This document shows, in pieces, positions 41,465 through 50,894 of a stretch of 64,000 nt of DNA. The DNA comes from Phycisphaeraceae bacterium (GTDB taxonomy: Bacteria > Planctomycetota > Phycisphaerae > Phycisphaerales > UBA1924). Numbering within the stretch: position 1 is the stretch's first letter; each line of letters begins with the position of its first letter. A program made the translations under genes and the position numbers. Under the pieces are notes generated by a model that saw only the letters and a program-made list of their open reading frames with translations, had not been told where the DNA came from and searched no databases. Location: NCBI GenBank assembly GCA_019636495.1, contig JAHBXL010000002.1, positions 124,001-188,000 on the forward strand, read 5' to 3'.

Positions 41465-42058
41465 ATGGCACGTGTGTTTGCCGCTGCCGCTCTCACCTCA
41501 ATCGTGGCCCTCGCGGGTGCTGCCCAGGGGGCGACCATCGTCACCTTTGCCGACCCGTCCATGGGGCCGTCGACGCCGCTGTTCGATGTGAACACCACGA
41601 CGAACCAACTGACCGGCGGCTGGTCCGGATCGGGCATGCTGCTGGAAACGCCCGGCCTGGCCGCGCCCGATGTTCCGAACGCGACGTTCACGATCTCGGC
41701 GGTCACGCTGCTGACCCCGCTGCCGTTCGCGACGCTCGGCCCGGGCCAACTCGATTTCTACGACAGCGCCAACGTGCTCCAACTCACGATCACCTTCAAC
41801 GGCGGTCTGCTGACCAGTTCCTTCGGCTTCGGCGCCAGCGAGTTCCAGGGCAACAACGTCACCTTCTCGGGCCCGCTGCTCGGCGGCGCGATCCTCGCCG
41901 ATGAGGCCTTCGCCTTCAGTTTCGCCAACCCCGTCGCGACACCGACCGGCTATCAGGCCACCGCGTCGTTCACGTCCTCGGCCACGATCATTCCCGCGCC
42001 GGGCGCGGCGGCAATCCTCGGCCTCGGCGGCCTCGCCGCGATCCGCCGTCGCCGCTGA
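41465..42058 (+). CDS. secreted protein with PEP-CTERM-like sorting signal
   Basis: 197 residues. Signal peptide (VFAAAALTSIVALAGAAQG), a beta-rich body (ATIVTFADPSMGPSTPLFDV, LDFYDSANVLQLTITFNGG, FGFGASEFQGNN) and a C-terminal IIPAPGAAAILGLGGLAAIRRRR: Pro-Ala-Pro, hydrophobic helix, Arg cluster. This is the local variant of the PEP-CTERM exosortase signal. GGAGA is 9 nt before the ATG. A strong terminator follows the stop. Confidence 0.85.
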   Translation: MARVFAAAALTSIVALAGAAQGATIVTFADPSMGPSTPLFDVNTTTNQLTGGWSGSGMLLETPGLAAPDVPNATFTISAVTLLTPLPFATLGPGQLDFYDSANVLQLTITFNGGLLTSSFGFGASEFQGNNVTFSGPLLGGAILADEAFAFSFANPVATPTGYQATASFTSSATIIPAPGAAAILGLGGLAAIRRRR

Positions 42059-42084
42059 TTCAACTCTCCCTCTGCGAACACCCG

Positions 42085-42116
42085 CGGGCCGCGCTCAGTC
42101 GCGGCCCGTTTTCTTT
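42085..42116 (+). terminator. rho-independent terminator of the PEP-CTERM-like gene
   Basis: CGGGCCGCG-CTCAGT-CGCGGCCCG followed by TTTTCTTT. The hairpin overlaps the last codons and stop of the convergent B12-sensor gene, so the two genes share this DNA. Confidence 0.85.
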
Positions 42117-43213
42117 GCAGCGGGACAAAGTTGGCCGGCGATCCGCAGGCCGTCATCGATGTTCGCCGCGAAGCCATCCGCCCCAAACCGTCGCCACAGC
42201 GGGTCCGCCTCAGACTCGCACGTGCCGGCAAACCCGCCGCCACCGACCATGATCTTCACCTGTCGGCCGCGGCCGGCCGCACGCACCGCTTCGATCGTCC
42301 GGGCCACAGCGGGCAACTGGCTGCCCAGCCCCGCCGACACGCACAGAAGGTCGGCCTCGAACATGTCCACGGCCTGCGCAAGGTCCTCGGCGGGCACGCT
42401 CGCCCCGAGATACACCACGCGCCAGCCCTCGGCCTCGAGCAGGTCCGCCAGCACGCGAACACCGACATCGTGGGCGTTGCCCTCCACCGAGGCCGCAACC
42501 GCGACCAGACCGTTTCGCGGCGAGAACCGCAGCATCGAGAACAACTGCGAGACGACCATCTGCGTCGTTGCCGTCGCGAAGTGCTCCTCGGCGACCGTGG
42601 CCTCGTTCAGGTGCCACATGCGTCCCAGTTCGATCTGCGCGGGCACCAGCACATCGAGAAGGAGACTTCGCACCGGCAACGCCGCCGAGCCGTCATCCCC
42701 TCGCGCGGCATCGAGAATCAACATTGCGGCAGCGCGCCGGTCGCCCTCCAGCACCGCCGCAAGATACCGGCTGATCAGCCGACCGATGCGCGTGCTCGCA
42801 TCCATTGGAGGCGCAGGGTTCGGCGGCGAAACACGGATCGAGTCGATCGCGTGGTCGACATAGGTCGCGGCGAGCCGCGCCGCCTCCGGCGGCAACTGCT
42901 CGCAGATGACATCGCGCATGCATTCCAGCGACGCCGAAAAGGCCAAAGCAGCGGGTTCGCCCCCCCGACTCGCATACGCCGTATGCGCCCATCGCGCCTG
43001 CTCGACGAACACCCTCGGGCAAGCCGTGCTCACTGCCGCCGCAAGGAACGGCAGCCGCGACGACACACACTCCCGCCAGGTGCGGACCGCATCGGCCCGA
43101 TGCTCCGAACGCACCGCCGCCCGCTCATTGACGAGTTTGTCGGCTGCCATCGCGGCAATGCCCGAAGCGCTGGCGTTAAGCAGTTCGGCGACCATGTGTC
43201 CGCTGGAAATCAT
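42095..43213 (-). CDS. stand-alone CarH-like cobalamin-binding sensor without DNA-binding domain
   Basis: 372 residues. From about residue 160 it has the four-helix bundle plus Rossmann B12-binding unit of CarH/LitR photoreceptors. The CarH signature W-x9-EH is exact: Trp200, Glu210, His211 (MWHLNEATVAEEH). The lower ligand His248 lies in GNAHDVG (Asn where CarH has Glu two residues before). Other B12 motifs are VRVLADLLEAEGWRVVYLGASVP and KIMVGGGGF. CarH proteins start with a MerR helix-turn-helix; here the first 150 residues are a different helical domain (ERAAVRSEHRADAVRTW ...) of unknown type. It may pass a light or B12 signal by protein contact. Confidence 0.83.
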   Translation of the reverse strand: MISSGHMVAELLNASASGIAAMAADKLVNERAAVRSEHRADAVRTWRECVSSRLPFLAAAVSTACPRVFVEQARWAHTAYASRGGEPAALAFSASLECMRDVICEQLPPEAARLAATYVDHAIDSIRVSPPNPAPPMDASTRIGRLISRYLAAVLEGDRRAAAMLILDAARGDDGSAALPVRSLLLDVLVPAQIELGRMWHLNEATVAEEHFATATTQMVVSQLFSMLRFSPRNGLVAVAASVEGNAHDVGVRVLADLLEAEGWRVVYLGASVPAEDLAQAVDMFEADLLCVSAGLGSQLPAVARTIEAVRAAGRGRQVKIMVGGGGFAGTCESEADPLWRRFGADGFAANIDDGLRIAGQLCPAAKKTGRD

Positions 43214-43369
43214 ACGGCTTTCGTTTGGCAAAGCGAGGACCCGGTCCAATTCTCTCTTTCGCACGTTGCCGCAAAGCGATTCACTCGGGCGATCCTGTGC
43301 CTCGGCTATCGTGTCACCCGCGAAGCGGAGCCGGTCGCACGGCACCCCACGGACATCGGAGAACCGGAC

Positions 43370-44572
43370 ATGCTCGATTCGAGTTCGACCTTCGCCGCGG
43401 CACAGGACTTGATGCGGCAGCGCGGCATTGATGGCTGGCTGGTGCACGATTTCCGGGGCAGCAACCCCACGCTGCGGGCACTGCTCGGCGGAATCGGCCA
43501 GACGACGAGGCGCGTCACGATGCTCGTGCCCGCGGCGGGGCCCGCACGGCTGCTGTGTCACGAACTGGACCACCTCGCTCTGGCCGCGGCGGGGCAGCGC
43601 GGCGTGCGAGTCGACAGGCATGTGAGTTGGCCCGAACGGGACGCCTGGCTGGACCGGGAACTGCGCGGCATGAAATGCGTGGCGATGGAGTACTCGCCCG
43701 CGTGCGAGTTGCCGGTCGTCGGGATTGTCGATGCCGGGACGGTGGAGGCGGTCCGTTCTCGCGGCGTCGAAGTCGTGTCATCGGCCGACCTGGTGCAGGC
43801 GACTGTTGCGGTGTGGTCCGCCGCGGCCGTGGAAGAACACGCGCGGGCTTCGCGACTTGTGGGCGCGACGCGTGATGCGATGTTCGAGATGGTCCGGCAG
43901 CGTCTGCGCGCCGGGCAGCGCGTGCTCGAACACGAAGCGGCGGACTTCGTGCGATCGCGTTTCGCCGCGGACGGGCTGGAGTGGCCCGACGGCCCGATCG
44001 TCGCCGTCGATGCCCACACGGCGGACCCGCACTACGAGCCCGGCGCCGACAACCCGACGCCGATCGTCGCCGGATCATGGGTCATGCTCGACCTGTGGGC
44101 GCGCGTGCCGGGCGAGTCGAACATCTTCTCGGACATCACTTGGATGGCCTTCGCCGGCGCGCGACCAAGCGATGAGCACATGGCCGTGTTTGAGTCGGTC
44201 AAGCGCGCACGCGATGCCGCGCTGCGGACCGCAAAGGACGGCTGGTCCGCCGGGCGCGAGGTCGAGGGCTGGCAACTGGATCGCGCAGCACGCGAAGAGA
44301 TCGACCGTGCCGGGTTTGGCGCGCACGTACTGCACCGCACCGGGCACAGTCTCTCTCCGGGACCGAAGGTGCACGGGCTGGGCATGAACCTCGACGACCT
44401 CGAGACCCACGACACCCGCCGCATGCTGCCCGGCCTCGGCTACACCATCGAGCCGGGCGTCTACATCAAGGGGCGGTTCGGCTGCCGGTCGGAGATCAAC
44501 GTGTACATCGACCCGGCCAAGGGCCCGGTCGTTACCTGCGATGTTCAGTCGGACCTGGTGCACCTGACCTGA
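43370..44572 (+). CDS. M24 family metallopeptidase (Xaa-Pro aminopeptidase-like)
   Basis: 400 residues with a creatinase-type N-domain and the pita-bread C-domain. The five metal ligands are visible: VMLDLWARVPGESNIFSDITW (two Asp), HRTGHSLSPGPKVHG (His), TIEPGVYIKG (Glu) and SEINVYI (Glu). It probably removes N-terminal residues before proline, although some relatives have lost activity. GGAGA lies 9 nt before the ATG. It is convergent, 3 bp apart, with the TIGR03790 gene. Confidence 0.9.
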   Translation: MLDSSSTFAAAQDLMRQRGIDGWLVHDFRGSNPTLRALLGGIGQTTRRVTMLVPAAGPARLLCHELDHLALAAAGQRGVRVDRHVSWPERDAWLDRELRGMKCVAMEYSPACELPVVGIVDAGTVEAVRSRGVEVVSSADLVQATVAVWSAAAVEEHARASRLVGATRDAMFEMVRQRLRAGQRVLEHEAADFVRSRFAADGLEWPDGPIVAVDAHTADPHYEPGADNPTPIVAGSWVMLDLWARVPGESNIFSDITWMAFAGARPSDEHMAVFESVKRARDAALRTAKDGWSAGREVEGWQLDRAAREEIDRAGFGAHVLHRTGHSLSPGPKVHGLGMNLDDLETHDTRRMLPGLGYTIEPGVYIKGRFGCRSEINVYIDPAKGPVVTCDVQSDLVHLT

Positions 44573-44575
44573 GCG

Positions 44576-46705
44576 TTACGGGCACCCCGCGAACCACGCG
44601 CTCAGATACGCGAAGATGTCCGACACCGCCGGCGGGCCGCCGCTGTTGTCAAAGTCGGCGTATACCGACCCGGCGAACCACGCGGCAAGGAACTCGAAAA
44701 TGTCCGAAACGGTTGCCGCGCCATCGCCGTTGAAGTCGGCATCGCACTCGAACCAGAGTGTGACGGTCTGCGGCGCAGTGGTGCCAAACGGCGATGTGAC
44801 GGTGAACTGGAACGAGTCGTTCATCATCGCCCCCGAGGGCGGCGACACGAGCACGGACGACCCCGAAACCGTCGCCGACGAGTGCGCCGGCGGCGAGACG
44901 ATCGTGTACTGCACGCTGACATGTGGATCGGGGAACACCGCGGGCAGTTCGGCGATCGCGCCGCGGTCGCGCCGCATGCGCTTGAGATACGAGTACGCCT
45001 GCGGCTGAACCGGGAACGGCGGCGTGCCCTCGCCGCTGATCGTGACCTCCGCGGGTTCGCTGATGGCCGAGCGGTTGCCGCGGAAGATCGCCTCGGCCTG
45101 CATCCTGACAACGCCCGGCCCGAGGTTGCGGCCGTACACCGTCAGGCTCGCCGAGGCGGATTGCGTCGCGGCGACGACGCGTCCGTTGGCAAGCAGACGA
45201 ACCTCGCGGACATCCGGCCCCGCGCCCGTCACGCCGAATGTGAGCGTGTCGTTCAGCGTGGCGGTGGTCACCGCCGGGGGGGTGATGCCCGCGAGCAGTT
45301 CGCGGTTGACCACGAAGATACTTGTCGACCAAGCGCGCGTGTGCCGTGCCGCGGTCGTGTCCCACGCCAGGATGCGCACGTCGTGCCATCCATCGGAAAG
45401 TTGACGGGTGTCGATGACAAAGTTGGCCGGCGGCGGCATCTCCGAGACGGGCACGCCGTCGATCAGCAGTTGCAGCCCCGCGATCTGCGCGTTGGACGCG
45501 GTCGCCTGCGCAGTCGGGGTGAGCGCAATCGAACCCGACACCGGCCCTGTCGGCGCGTTCGGCACGCTGAGGTTCGGGAGCCGCGAATACGGACGGGTCA
45601 GCGGGTCGCCGTACAGCAGGCCCTGGAACGGCACGAACTGAGCCGCGCGGAACCACGACTCGCCGATGGTCAACCCCTGCCGGTAGAACGCGTGGAACCG
45701 CGCATGCGGGAACTTGCCGGGGTAGTTGCACGGCTCTTCCACCGCGCCGAACGACCCGCTCGCGCCTGCGCGAATCCACGCGCTCACCTTCGTCTGGTCG
45801 AGGATGTCAAACGTCGCGGCGTAACTCGTCAGATGGTCCGCGAACGCGCCGGGCAGGAACACCGAGTTGGACGAAGGCCAGTCGAACGCCGCGATCCCCG
45901 TCATCACGCCCATGACGTTGGTCGCGTTCTGCGGCAGAACGCCGTTGACCGTCTGTGCCGTGCCGCCGAACGAACTGTTGATCGTCGTGACCACCGCCGA
46001 GTACTGCGTCGAACGCACGTTTCTGGCCGTGTCGGTCGTGTTCATGAAGTAGAACTGCCCGGCCGGAAGCGTGCCATCGGCCGCCACCGAACGATCGATC
46101 ATCGTCAGCAGTTCCGGCACGGTGTTGCCCTGCCCACCCGTATACCCGAGCAGGCCGGCGATCAGGTACCGCCGCGAAGAGCCGAGCGTCGAGACGTTGC
46201 CGTTCAGATACCGCGTCTGGGAATCAAACGCCGTGGGCACGTAACTGGATGCAAAGTACTGGTTTGCCGCCTGGCTGGAGACGGGGCCCGGGATGATGTC
46301 GCCCCGGATGAACGCCGTGGTGTAGCACGTGGGCAGGCTGAACCGGGTCACCGGCGAGCAGCCGTCCGTCACCAAGCCCGTTGCGGGAATGAAGAACCGC
46401 TGCGTCGGTGCCAGGACCACGCAATCGATGCTCGTCTCGACGCCGCGCCGAGCCAGTTCGCCGAACACCGCATCCAGATACACACCGAAATTCTGAAAGG
46501 TCGTCGGCGCGTGGTGCAGGTAGATCACGTGCGAAAGCGGGATGTTGCGCGCGCGGACATAGTGATGCCCGACCGCCATCGAGTCGGAGTCGGTCGGGTC
46601 GATGATGACGACCGTCGTCTCCGCCACCCCGTTGGCCCAGGTGGCCGGGCAGATCGCCAACAACCCCGCCGCGGCCAAGAGCCCCATTGCTCGCCCAATC
46701 CGCAT
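44576..46705 (-). CDS. TIGR03790-type secreted protein with dockerin-like tail
   Basis: 709 residues. The signal peptide is followed by the conserved opening AETTVVIIDPTDSDSMAVGHHYVRARNIPLSHVIYL, which is the mark of the TIGR03790 family of exported proteins found in planctomycetes, verrucomicrobia and acidobacteria; its function is unknown. The middle has GLLGYTGGQGNTVPELLTM and a segment ending FRAAQFVPFQGLLYGDPL. Three beta-sandwich-like regions follow. The tail is the short dockerin-like type: DFNGDGAATVSDIFEFLAAW ... AVSDIFAYLSAWFAGCP. An AGGAG lies 10 nt before the ATG. Confidence 0.85.
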   Translation of the reverse strand: MRIGRAMGLLAAAGLLAICPATWANGVAETTVVIIDPTDSDSMAVGHHYVRARNIPLSHVIYLHHAPTTFQNFGVYLDAVFGELARRGVETSIDCVVLAPTQRFFIPATGLVTDGCSPVTRFSLPTCYTTAFIRGDIIPGPVSSQAANQYFASSYVPTAFDSQTRYLNGNVSTLGSSRRYLIAGLLGYTGGQGNTVPELLTMIDRSVAADGTLPAGQFYFMNTTDTARNVRSTQYSAVVTTINSSFGGTAQTVNGVLPQNATNVMGVMTGIAAFDWPSSNSVFLPGAFADHLTSYAATFDILDQTKVSAWIRAGASGSFGAVEEPCNYPGKFPHARFHAFYRQGLTIGESWFRAAQFVPFQGLLYGDPLTRPYSRLPNLSVPNAPTGPVSGSIALTPTAQATASNAQIAGLQLLIDGVPVSEMPPPANFVIDTRQLSDGWHDVRILAWDTTAARHTRAWSTSIFVVNRELLAGITPPAVTTATLNDTLTFGVTGAGPDVREVRLLANGRVVAATQSASASLTVYGRNLGPGVVRMQAEAIFRGNRSAISEPAEVTISGEGTPPFPVQPQAYSYLKRMRRDRGAIAELPAVFPDPHVSVQYTIVSPPAHSSATVSGSSVLVSPPSGAMMNDSFQFTVTSPFGTTAPQTVTLWFECDADFNGDGAATVSDIFEFLAAWFAGSVYADFDNSGGPPAVSDIFAYLSAWFAGCP

Positions 46706-47045
46706 CGTGCTGCACTCCTGTGTCCTGACCCGCCGGATATGGGCGGTTCTCGGACTTCCCGCATGTCCGGCGCACCGGCCGCCGGGTAGTAGATTAACCG
46801 CGCCCGCACAAACGGCCAATAGCCGGAGCACAAGTGCACGGAATCGGTCCCGGTTCAGGTCCGAATTCCGCCAAATCGCACACTTTTCACGGACAGGAAC
46901 CTGCTCTCGTCCGTGGAACCGCGCACCGCAGGACGCGAACTGTTGGTATCGGCCGCCCCCATGTGGTAGGCTTTGGTTCGTCCGTCATTCGGTCCGGCTG
47001 CCGCGACCCTTCCGTCGCGGCACAGTTTCGAGGTTGGAGACACAG
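46706..47045. other. 340-bp divergent intergenic region
   Basis: Between the TIGR03790 gene and the deiminase gene. It holds the CCGCC/GGCGG hairpin around 46730-46746 and a weak plus-strand promoter (TTGGTA-18-TAGGCT, 46943-46972). I see no gene, riboswitch or repeat in it. Confidence 0.5.
46943..46972 (+). promoter_or_regulatory. weak promoter of the deiminase gene
   Basis: TTGGTA, 18 nt, TAGGCT. The deiminase ATG at 47046 is about 73 nt downstream and has a GGAGA ribosome binding site. Confidence 0.3.
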
Positions 47046-48785
47046 ATGCCCGATCGCCTCCCCCGCGCCACGAGGGTCGTTGCCGTTCTCGCCGCGGTTG
47101 GCCTGACCGCTGCGGCATCCGGCCAGCAACAGGCCGCGCAACGCAACCAAGCCGATGCCCCCCCCCCGCTTCCACAGCCTGAGTTCATCGACGGCCGGCT
47201 GGTGTTCCCACCTGCGACGGATGGCCCGGGCGTGCCCCGATTCCTGACCGATGCCGAGCGGCGCTATCTGGAACTGCACCCCTTGGTCGCGGAGCGCGAC
47301 GAGGGCGACGGGTTCGGCCTGCGGGGCCCGTATGTCTCGCCCTCGGGACCGATCCGGTGCCCGGGCGAGTATGAGCCAACCGACGGCATCCTGATCTCGT
47401 GGAAGAGTTTCACTTCGATCCTGTCGCAGATGGGTACGCGGATCACCAACGAGGGCCAGGCGAACCTGTACGTGTACTGCGACACGACCACCGTGCGCAA
47501 CTCGGCGCAGTCCAGCCTGACCGGTTCTGGCGCGAACATGAGCCGCGTGCAGTTCATCATCGCCAACACAGACTCGGTTTGGATCCGCGACTACGGCCCG
47601 CGCTACATCTACGAGGGCAACGTGCGGTCGATCATCGACCACACGTACAATCGAGTGCGACCCAATGACAACCTGATCCCCACGCATTTCGCCGGGTACA
47701 AAAACCACGCCAGGTACCTGATCCCGCTCATCCACGGCGGCGGAAACTACCACCTCAACGGGATCGGCGATGCGTTCGCCACGCGCCTGATCCGCAACGA
47801 GAATCCGACCCTGACCGAAGAGCAGATCATCGGGTATTGGAGCCAGTTCCAGAACGTAAACACGACGCTGACCGACGCATTCCCAACCACCGTCGATTTG
47901 ACTCAGCACATCGACATGTGGATGCAGGTGACCGGCGACCGCTCGGTCGTGGTCGCCGACTGGCCGGCGAACTCGGGCTCTGAGCAGGATGTCATCTGCG
48001 ACAACACCGCGGCACTTCTGACCAACGCAGGCTGGACGGTGGCACGCGTGCCGGGTCGCAACGTCTCGGGCGCGCATTATACCTACACCAACGTCGTCAT
48101 GTGCAACGACATCATCCTGCTTCCAACCTACACCAACACGACGATCGTCAACGCCAACTACAACTCCACCGCCCTCAGCACGTGGCAATCGCACATGCCC
48201 GGCAAGCAGATCTTCCAGATCAACTGCCAGACCATCGTCACCTCCGCGGGCGTCATGCACTGCATCGTCATGCATGTCCCCAGGCATCTGGGCGCGGCGG
48301 GGCCCAACGGCGGACTTGCGCCAACCGCCTACCTCCGCAACTTCCGCGGCGGCGAGAGTGTCTCTCCGGGCCAGGCCCAGACCATCCGCTACCTCAGCGA
48401 CGACGACGTGGGCGTGGCCAACGTCGACATCCTGCTCTCGACCGACGGCGGCGCATCCTTCCCCACGGTCATCGCCGCGGCCGTCTCCCCCACCGGCATG
48501 CGCACCTGGACGCCGCCCGACATCTACACCCCCAACGCACGCATCCGGGTGGTCGCGCGGGACGCGGCGGGCAACACAGGCTTCGACCAGTCTCCCGAGA
48601 ACTTCACCATCAACGGCACGCCCTGCCCGGCCGACTTCAACCTCGATGGCTACGCGACCGTGTCAGACATCTTCGCATTCCTCGCGGCGTGGTTCGCAGG
48701 CGACGACGCCGCAGACATCAACGGCGGCGGAATCGCCGTCGACGACATTTTCGAGTTCCTCGCGTCGTGGTTCGCCGGTTGCTGA
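47046..48785 (+). CDS. secreted porphyromonas-type peptidylarginine/agmatine deiminase with dockerin-like tail
   Basis: 579 residues. Signal peptide (VVAVLAAVGLTAAASGQ), then a PAD_porph domain: PGEYEPTDGILISWKS, the DSVWIRDYGP active-site Asp, HGGGNYHLNG, the DLTQHIDMW His/Asp motif and the nucleophile Cys in AGVMHCIVMHVPR. The enzyme family deiminates agmatine or peptidyl arginine; an exported form more likely acts on peptide arginine. An Ig-like domain (SVSPGQAQTIRYLSDDDVGVANV) precedes the short dockerin-like tail DFNLDGYATVSDIFAFLAAW ... VDDIFEFLASWFAGC. Convergent, 3 bp apart, with the next gene. Confidence 0.9.
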   Translation: MPDRLPRATRVVAVLAAVGLTAAASGQQQAAQRNQADAPPPLPQPEFIDGRLVFPPATDGPGVPRFLTDAERRYLELHPLVAERDEGDGFGLRGPYVSPSGPIRCPGEYEPTDGILISWKSFTSILSQMGTRITNEGQANLYVYCDTTTVRNSAQSSLTGSGANMSRVQFIIANTDSVWIRDYGPRYIYEGNVRSIIDHTYNRVRPNDNLIPTHFAGYKNHARYLIPLIHGGGNYHLNGIGDAFATRLIRNENPTLTEEQIIGYWSQFQNVNTTLTDAFPTTVDLTQHIDMWMQVTGDRSVVVADWPANSGSEQDVICDNTAALLTNAGWTVARVPGRNVSGAHYTYTNVVMCNDIILLPTYTNTTIVNANYNSTALSTWQSHMPGKQIFQINCQTIVTSAGVMHCIVMHVPRHLGAAGPNGGLAPTAYLRNFRGGESVSPGQAQTIRYLSDDDVGVANVDILLSTDGGASFPTVIAAAVSPTGMRTWTPPDIYTPNARIRVVARDAAGNTGFDQSPENFTINGTPCPADFNLDGYATVSDIFAFLAAWFAGDDAADINGGGIAVDDIFEFLASWFAGC

Positions 48786-48788
48786 GGA

Positions 48789-50072
48789 TCACTTCGCGGC
48801 CTTGATCATCGCGACCAGCCGCGACAGGCCGGCCTCGAGGTTCGCCCGCGGCGGGCCGAAACTGAATCGCACGCACGATGCGAGCGGCGAGGGCCCGGCG
48901 CGGCGCTTGCCCGGGTTGACATCGAAGAACTCGCCGGGAACGGTGAGCACTCGGGCACTGAAGCCCGCGCGCATGAACCTCTCGCCCGTGTTGATCGACG
49001 CGGGCAGACCCGAAACATCGCCCCAGAGATAGAAGGTGCCGCTGGGCGCGCCCGCCGGGGCACGCTCGACCACCGGGAAGCGCACCCCCACCTCGCGCAG
49101 CATGTTGAATGTGGTCTGCTGCTTTCCCGCGAACACGGAGCGGACAGCGTTGGTCTCCTGGTCGGCACGCTCCGGCTTGAGGGCCTGGATGCCAAGACGC
49201 TGCATGGGCCGGCTTGGTCCGCCGTCAAGGAAACTGCCCGCCGCGGTCATGGCGCGGATCACGGCCTTCGGCCCGACCACCCACCCCGATCGCCAGCCGG
49301 GGTAACGGAAGCACTTGGTCAGGCCGTCGATGATGACCACAGGGTCCTCGTTCACATCGTCGACAAACTCCGCCGCGCTGATGCCGCGTCCGGTCTGCGA
49401 AGGGCCGTCCGCGTGATAGACAAAGTGCGAGTAGAACTCGTCCATCAGCAGGGTGCAGCGCGTGCGCCGCGCGGTCTCCACCCACGCGCGCAGTTCATCG
49501 CCCGCGACCACGACACCGGTCGGATTGCAGGGGTTGCTGATGAGCACCGCGCCAAGACGGTCACGCTCGATGCGTCGCTCCAGTTCGTCGGGCGATGCGC
49601 GGAAGCCTTGCGCTTCGGTGAGTTCGATGTGCACCGGTTCGATGGTCGCAAACGTCGTGAGCATGTCCTCGTAGGCGGTGTAGTCGGGCGTGAAGTAGCC
49701 CATGCGCACACGGTCCATCGCCGCGGCGAGCCGAGTCAGCGCGGCCCGTCCGCCGGGGGCGATGCACACGTTCTCGGCGGTGTACTGCGAGGCCTTGCCG
49801 CGCCGGTACAGGCGGTTGTAATGCGCGGCGACGGCCTCGCGATACTCGGGCAGGCCTTCGACCGGGCCATACGCGTGATCGGCGGGGTCGATGTCCAGCG
49901 AGCGAATCCGCGGCGGCGCGCCCTGGATATCGCCGACTTCGGGCTGGCCCTGCCCGAGGTTGGACCATTCGGGGTCGCCCATGCGCCAACCGGCCTTCAT
50001 GGCCTCGTTGTTCACGTGGATGACGCCCATGAAGGGCAGGTCGCGGAAGCCGAACGTCGCTGGTGTGGTCAT
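48789..50072 (-). CDS. PLP-dependent class I/II aminotransferase
   Basis: 427 residues. The PLP site is clear: SNPCNPTGVVV, LLMDEFYSHFVYH (Asp) and DGLTKCFRYPGWRSGWVVGP (Lys that binds PLP, followed by the Arg-rich loop). The N-terminal FRDLPFMGVIHVNNEAM and NLGQGQPEVGDI fit aspartate-type aminotransferases. The amino-acid substrate is not deducible. ATG at 50070-50072 is the first sensible start; TATTAT about 65 nt upstream on the minus strand may be the -10 box. Confidence 0.9.
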   Translation of the reverse strand: MTTPATFGFRDLPFMGVIHVNNEAMKAGWRMGDPEWSNLGQGQPEVGDIQGAPPRIRSLDIDPADHAYGPVEGLPEYREAVAAHYNRLYRRGKASQYTAENVCIAPGGRAALTRLAAAMDRVRMGYFTPDYTAYEDMLTTFATIEPVHIELTEAQGFRASPDELERRIERDRLGAVLISNPCNPTGVVVAGDELRAWVETARRTRCTLLMDEFYSHFVYHADGPSQTGRGISAAEFVDDVNEDPVVIIDGLTKCFRYPGWRSGWVVGPKAVIRAMTAAGSFLDGGPSRPMQRLGIQALKPERADQETNAVRSVFAGKQQTTFNMLREVGVRFPVVERAPAGAPSGTFYLWGDVSGLPASINTGERFMRAGFSARVLTVPGEFFDVNPGKRRAGPSPLASCVRFSFGPPRANLEAGLSRLVAMIKAAK

Positions 50073-50340
50073 GCGAGGATCCGTGGTGCGGGGCGGATGG
50101 GTTGAGTGCCTCGGGGAACCGGGCAGGGGCGATAATACGTGGCGCGGCGGCCGCGTCGAGAGGGCGCGGCAGCCCGGGCGAACCCGGCTGCATTCGCGGC
50201 GTGCCGCTCGCGGCGTGGGCGTAACGCGCGTGTCGACTTCAAGGCGGGGCGGCTGTTGGACGATGCAGAGGGGGAGGGTCCGGGAATCCTCGGGCCACCA
50301 TCCGACCTTCCCTTGCGCCCTCGAGGCAGGAACCGCTGCG

Positions 50341-50772
50341 ATGATCCTGACGGCCCAGCAACTCGACGCCGTTCGCGGCAACCTTCGAACGGTGGCCCCG
50401 CACTTCGAGCGGCTGAGCACGCTGTTTTTCGCGCGCTTGTTCACGGCGCACTCGGTTCTGCGGCCGCTGTTCCCGCAGGATGCCTATCGGCGCGCCGAGG
50501 ACCTCCTGGGAGCCCTGGAGCAGTTGACACGAAACGCGAACCGGCTGGACACGGTGGAAGGCGCGCTGATCGACTTCGGTATTCGCAACGAGCGCGCGGG
50601 CATTCAGCCCGTGCACTACGGCGCTGCCCGCGAGGCGCTGCTGTTCGCGCTGGCGGATGTCTCGGGCGCACAGTGGAACGCCGAGTTGCGCGATGCCTGG
50701 GCGACGCTGCTGCAGGTGGTGTCGTCGGTCGCGCTCCGCGGCGCGGGCCGCGCGCGGGCGCGGGCCGCCTGA
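50341..50772 (+). CDS. single-domain globin
   Basis: 143 residues. It begins MILTAQQLDAVRGNL and follows the flavohaemoglobin-type globin fold: FERLSTLFFARLFTAHSVLRPLFP, then the proximal-His motif IQPVHYGAAREALLFAL. There is no attached reductase domain. Bacterial globins bind oxygen or nitric oxide. A weak GAGG box lies about 14 nt before the ATG. Longer frames extend far upstream through unlikely sequence and are rejected. Confidence 0.87.
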   Translation: MILTAQQLDAVRGNLRTVAPHFERLSTLFFARLFTAHSVLRPLFPQDAYRRAEDLLGALEQLTRNANRLDTVEGALIDFGIRNERAGIQPVHYGAAREALLFALADVSGAQWNAELRDAWATLLQVVSSVALRGAGRARARAA

Positions 50773-50802
50773 GTGCCGGGCCAGTCGCCCCGATCGCATC
50801 CC

Positions 50803-50808
50803 TATACT
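50803..50808 (+). promoter_or_regulatory. probable -10 box of aspS
   Basis: TATACT about 86 nt before the aspS ATG; aspS itself has an AAAGGA ribosome binding site 7 nt upstream, so this gene is of the leadered type. Confidence 0.35.
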
Positions 50809-50894
50809 CCCCGCCATTTGCCTGCGCGACCGCGATCCGATGTGATCGCGCCGCGGAGGCTGCAAGTCGCATCGAAGTTCAGAAAGGATTGTCC

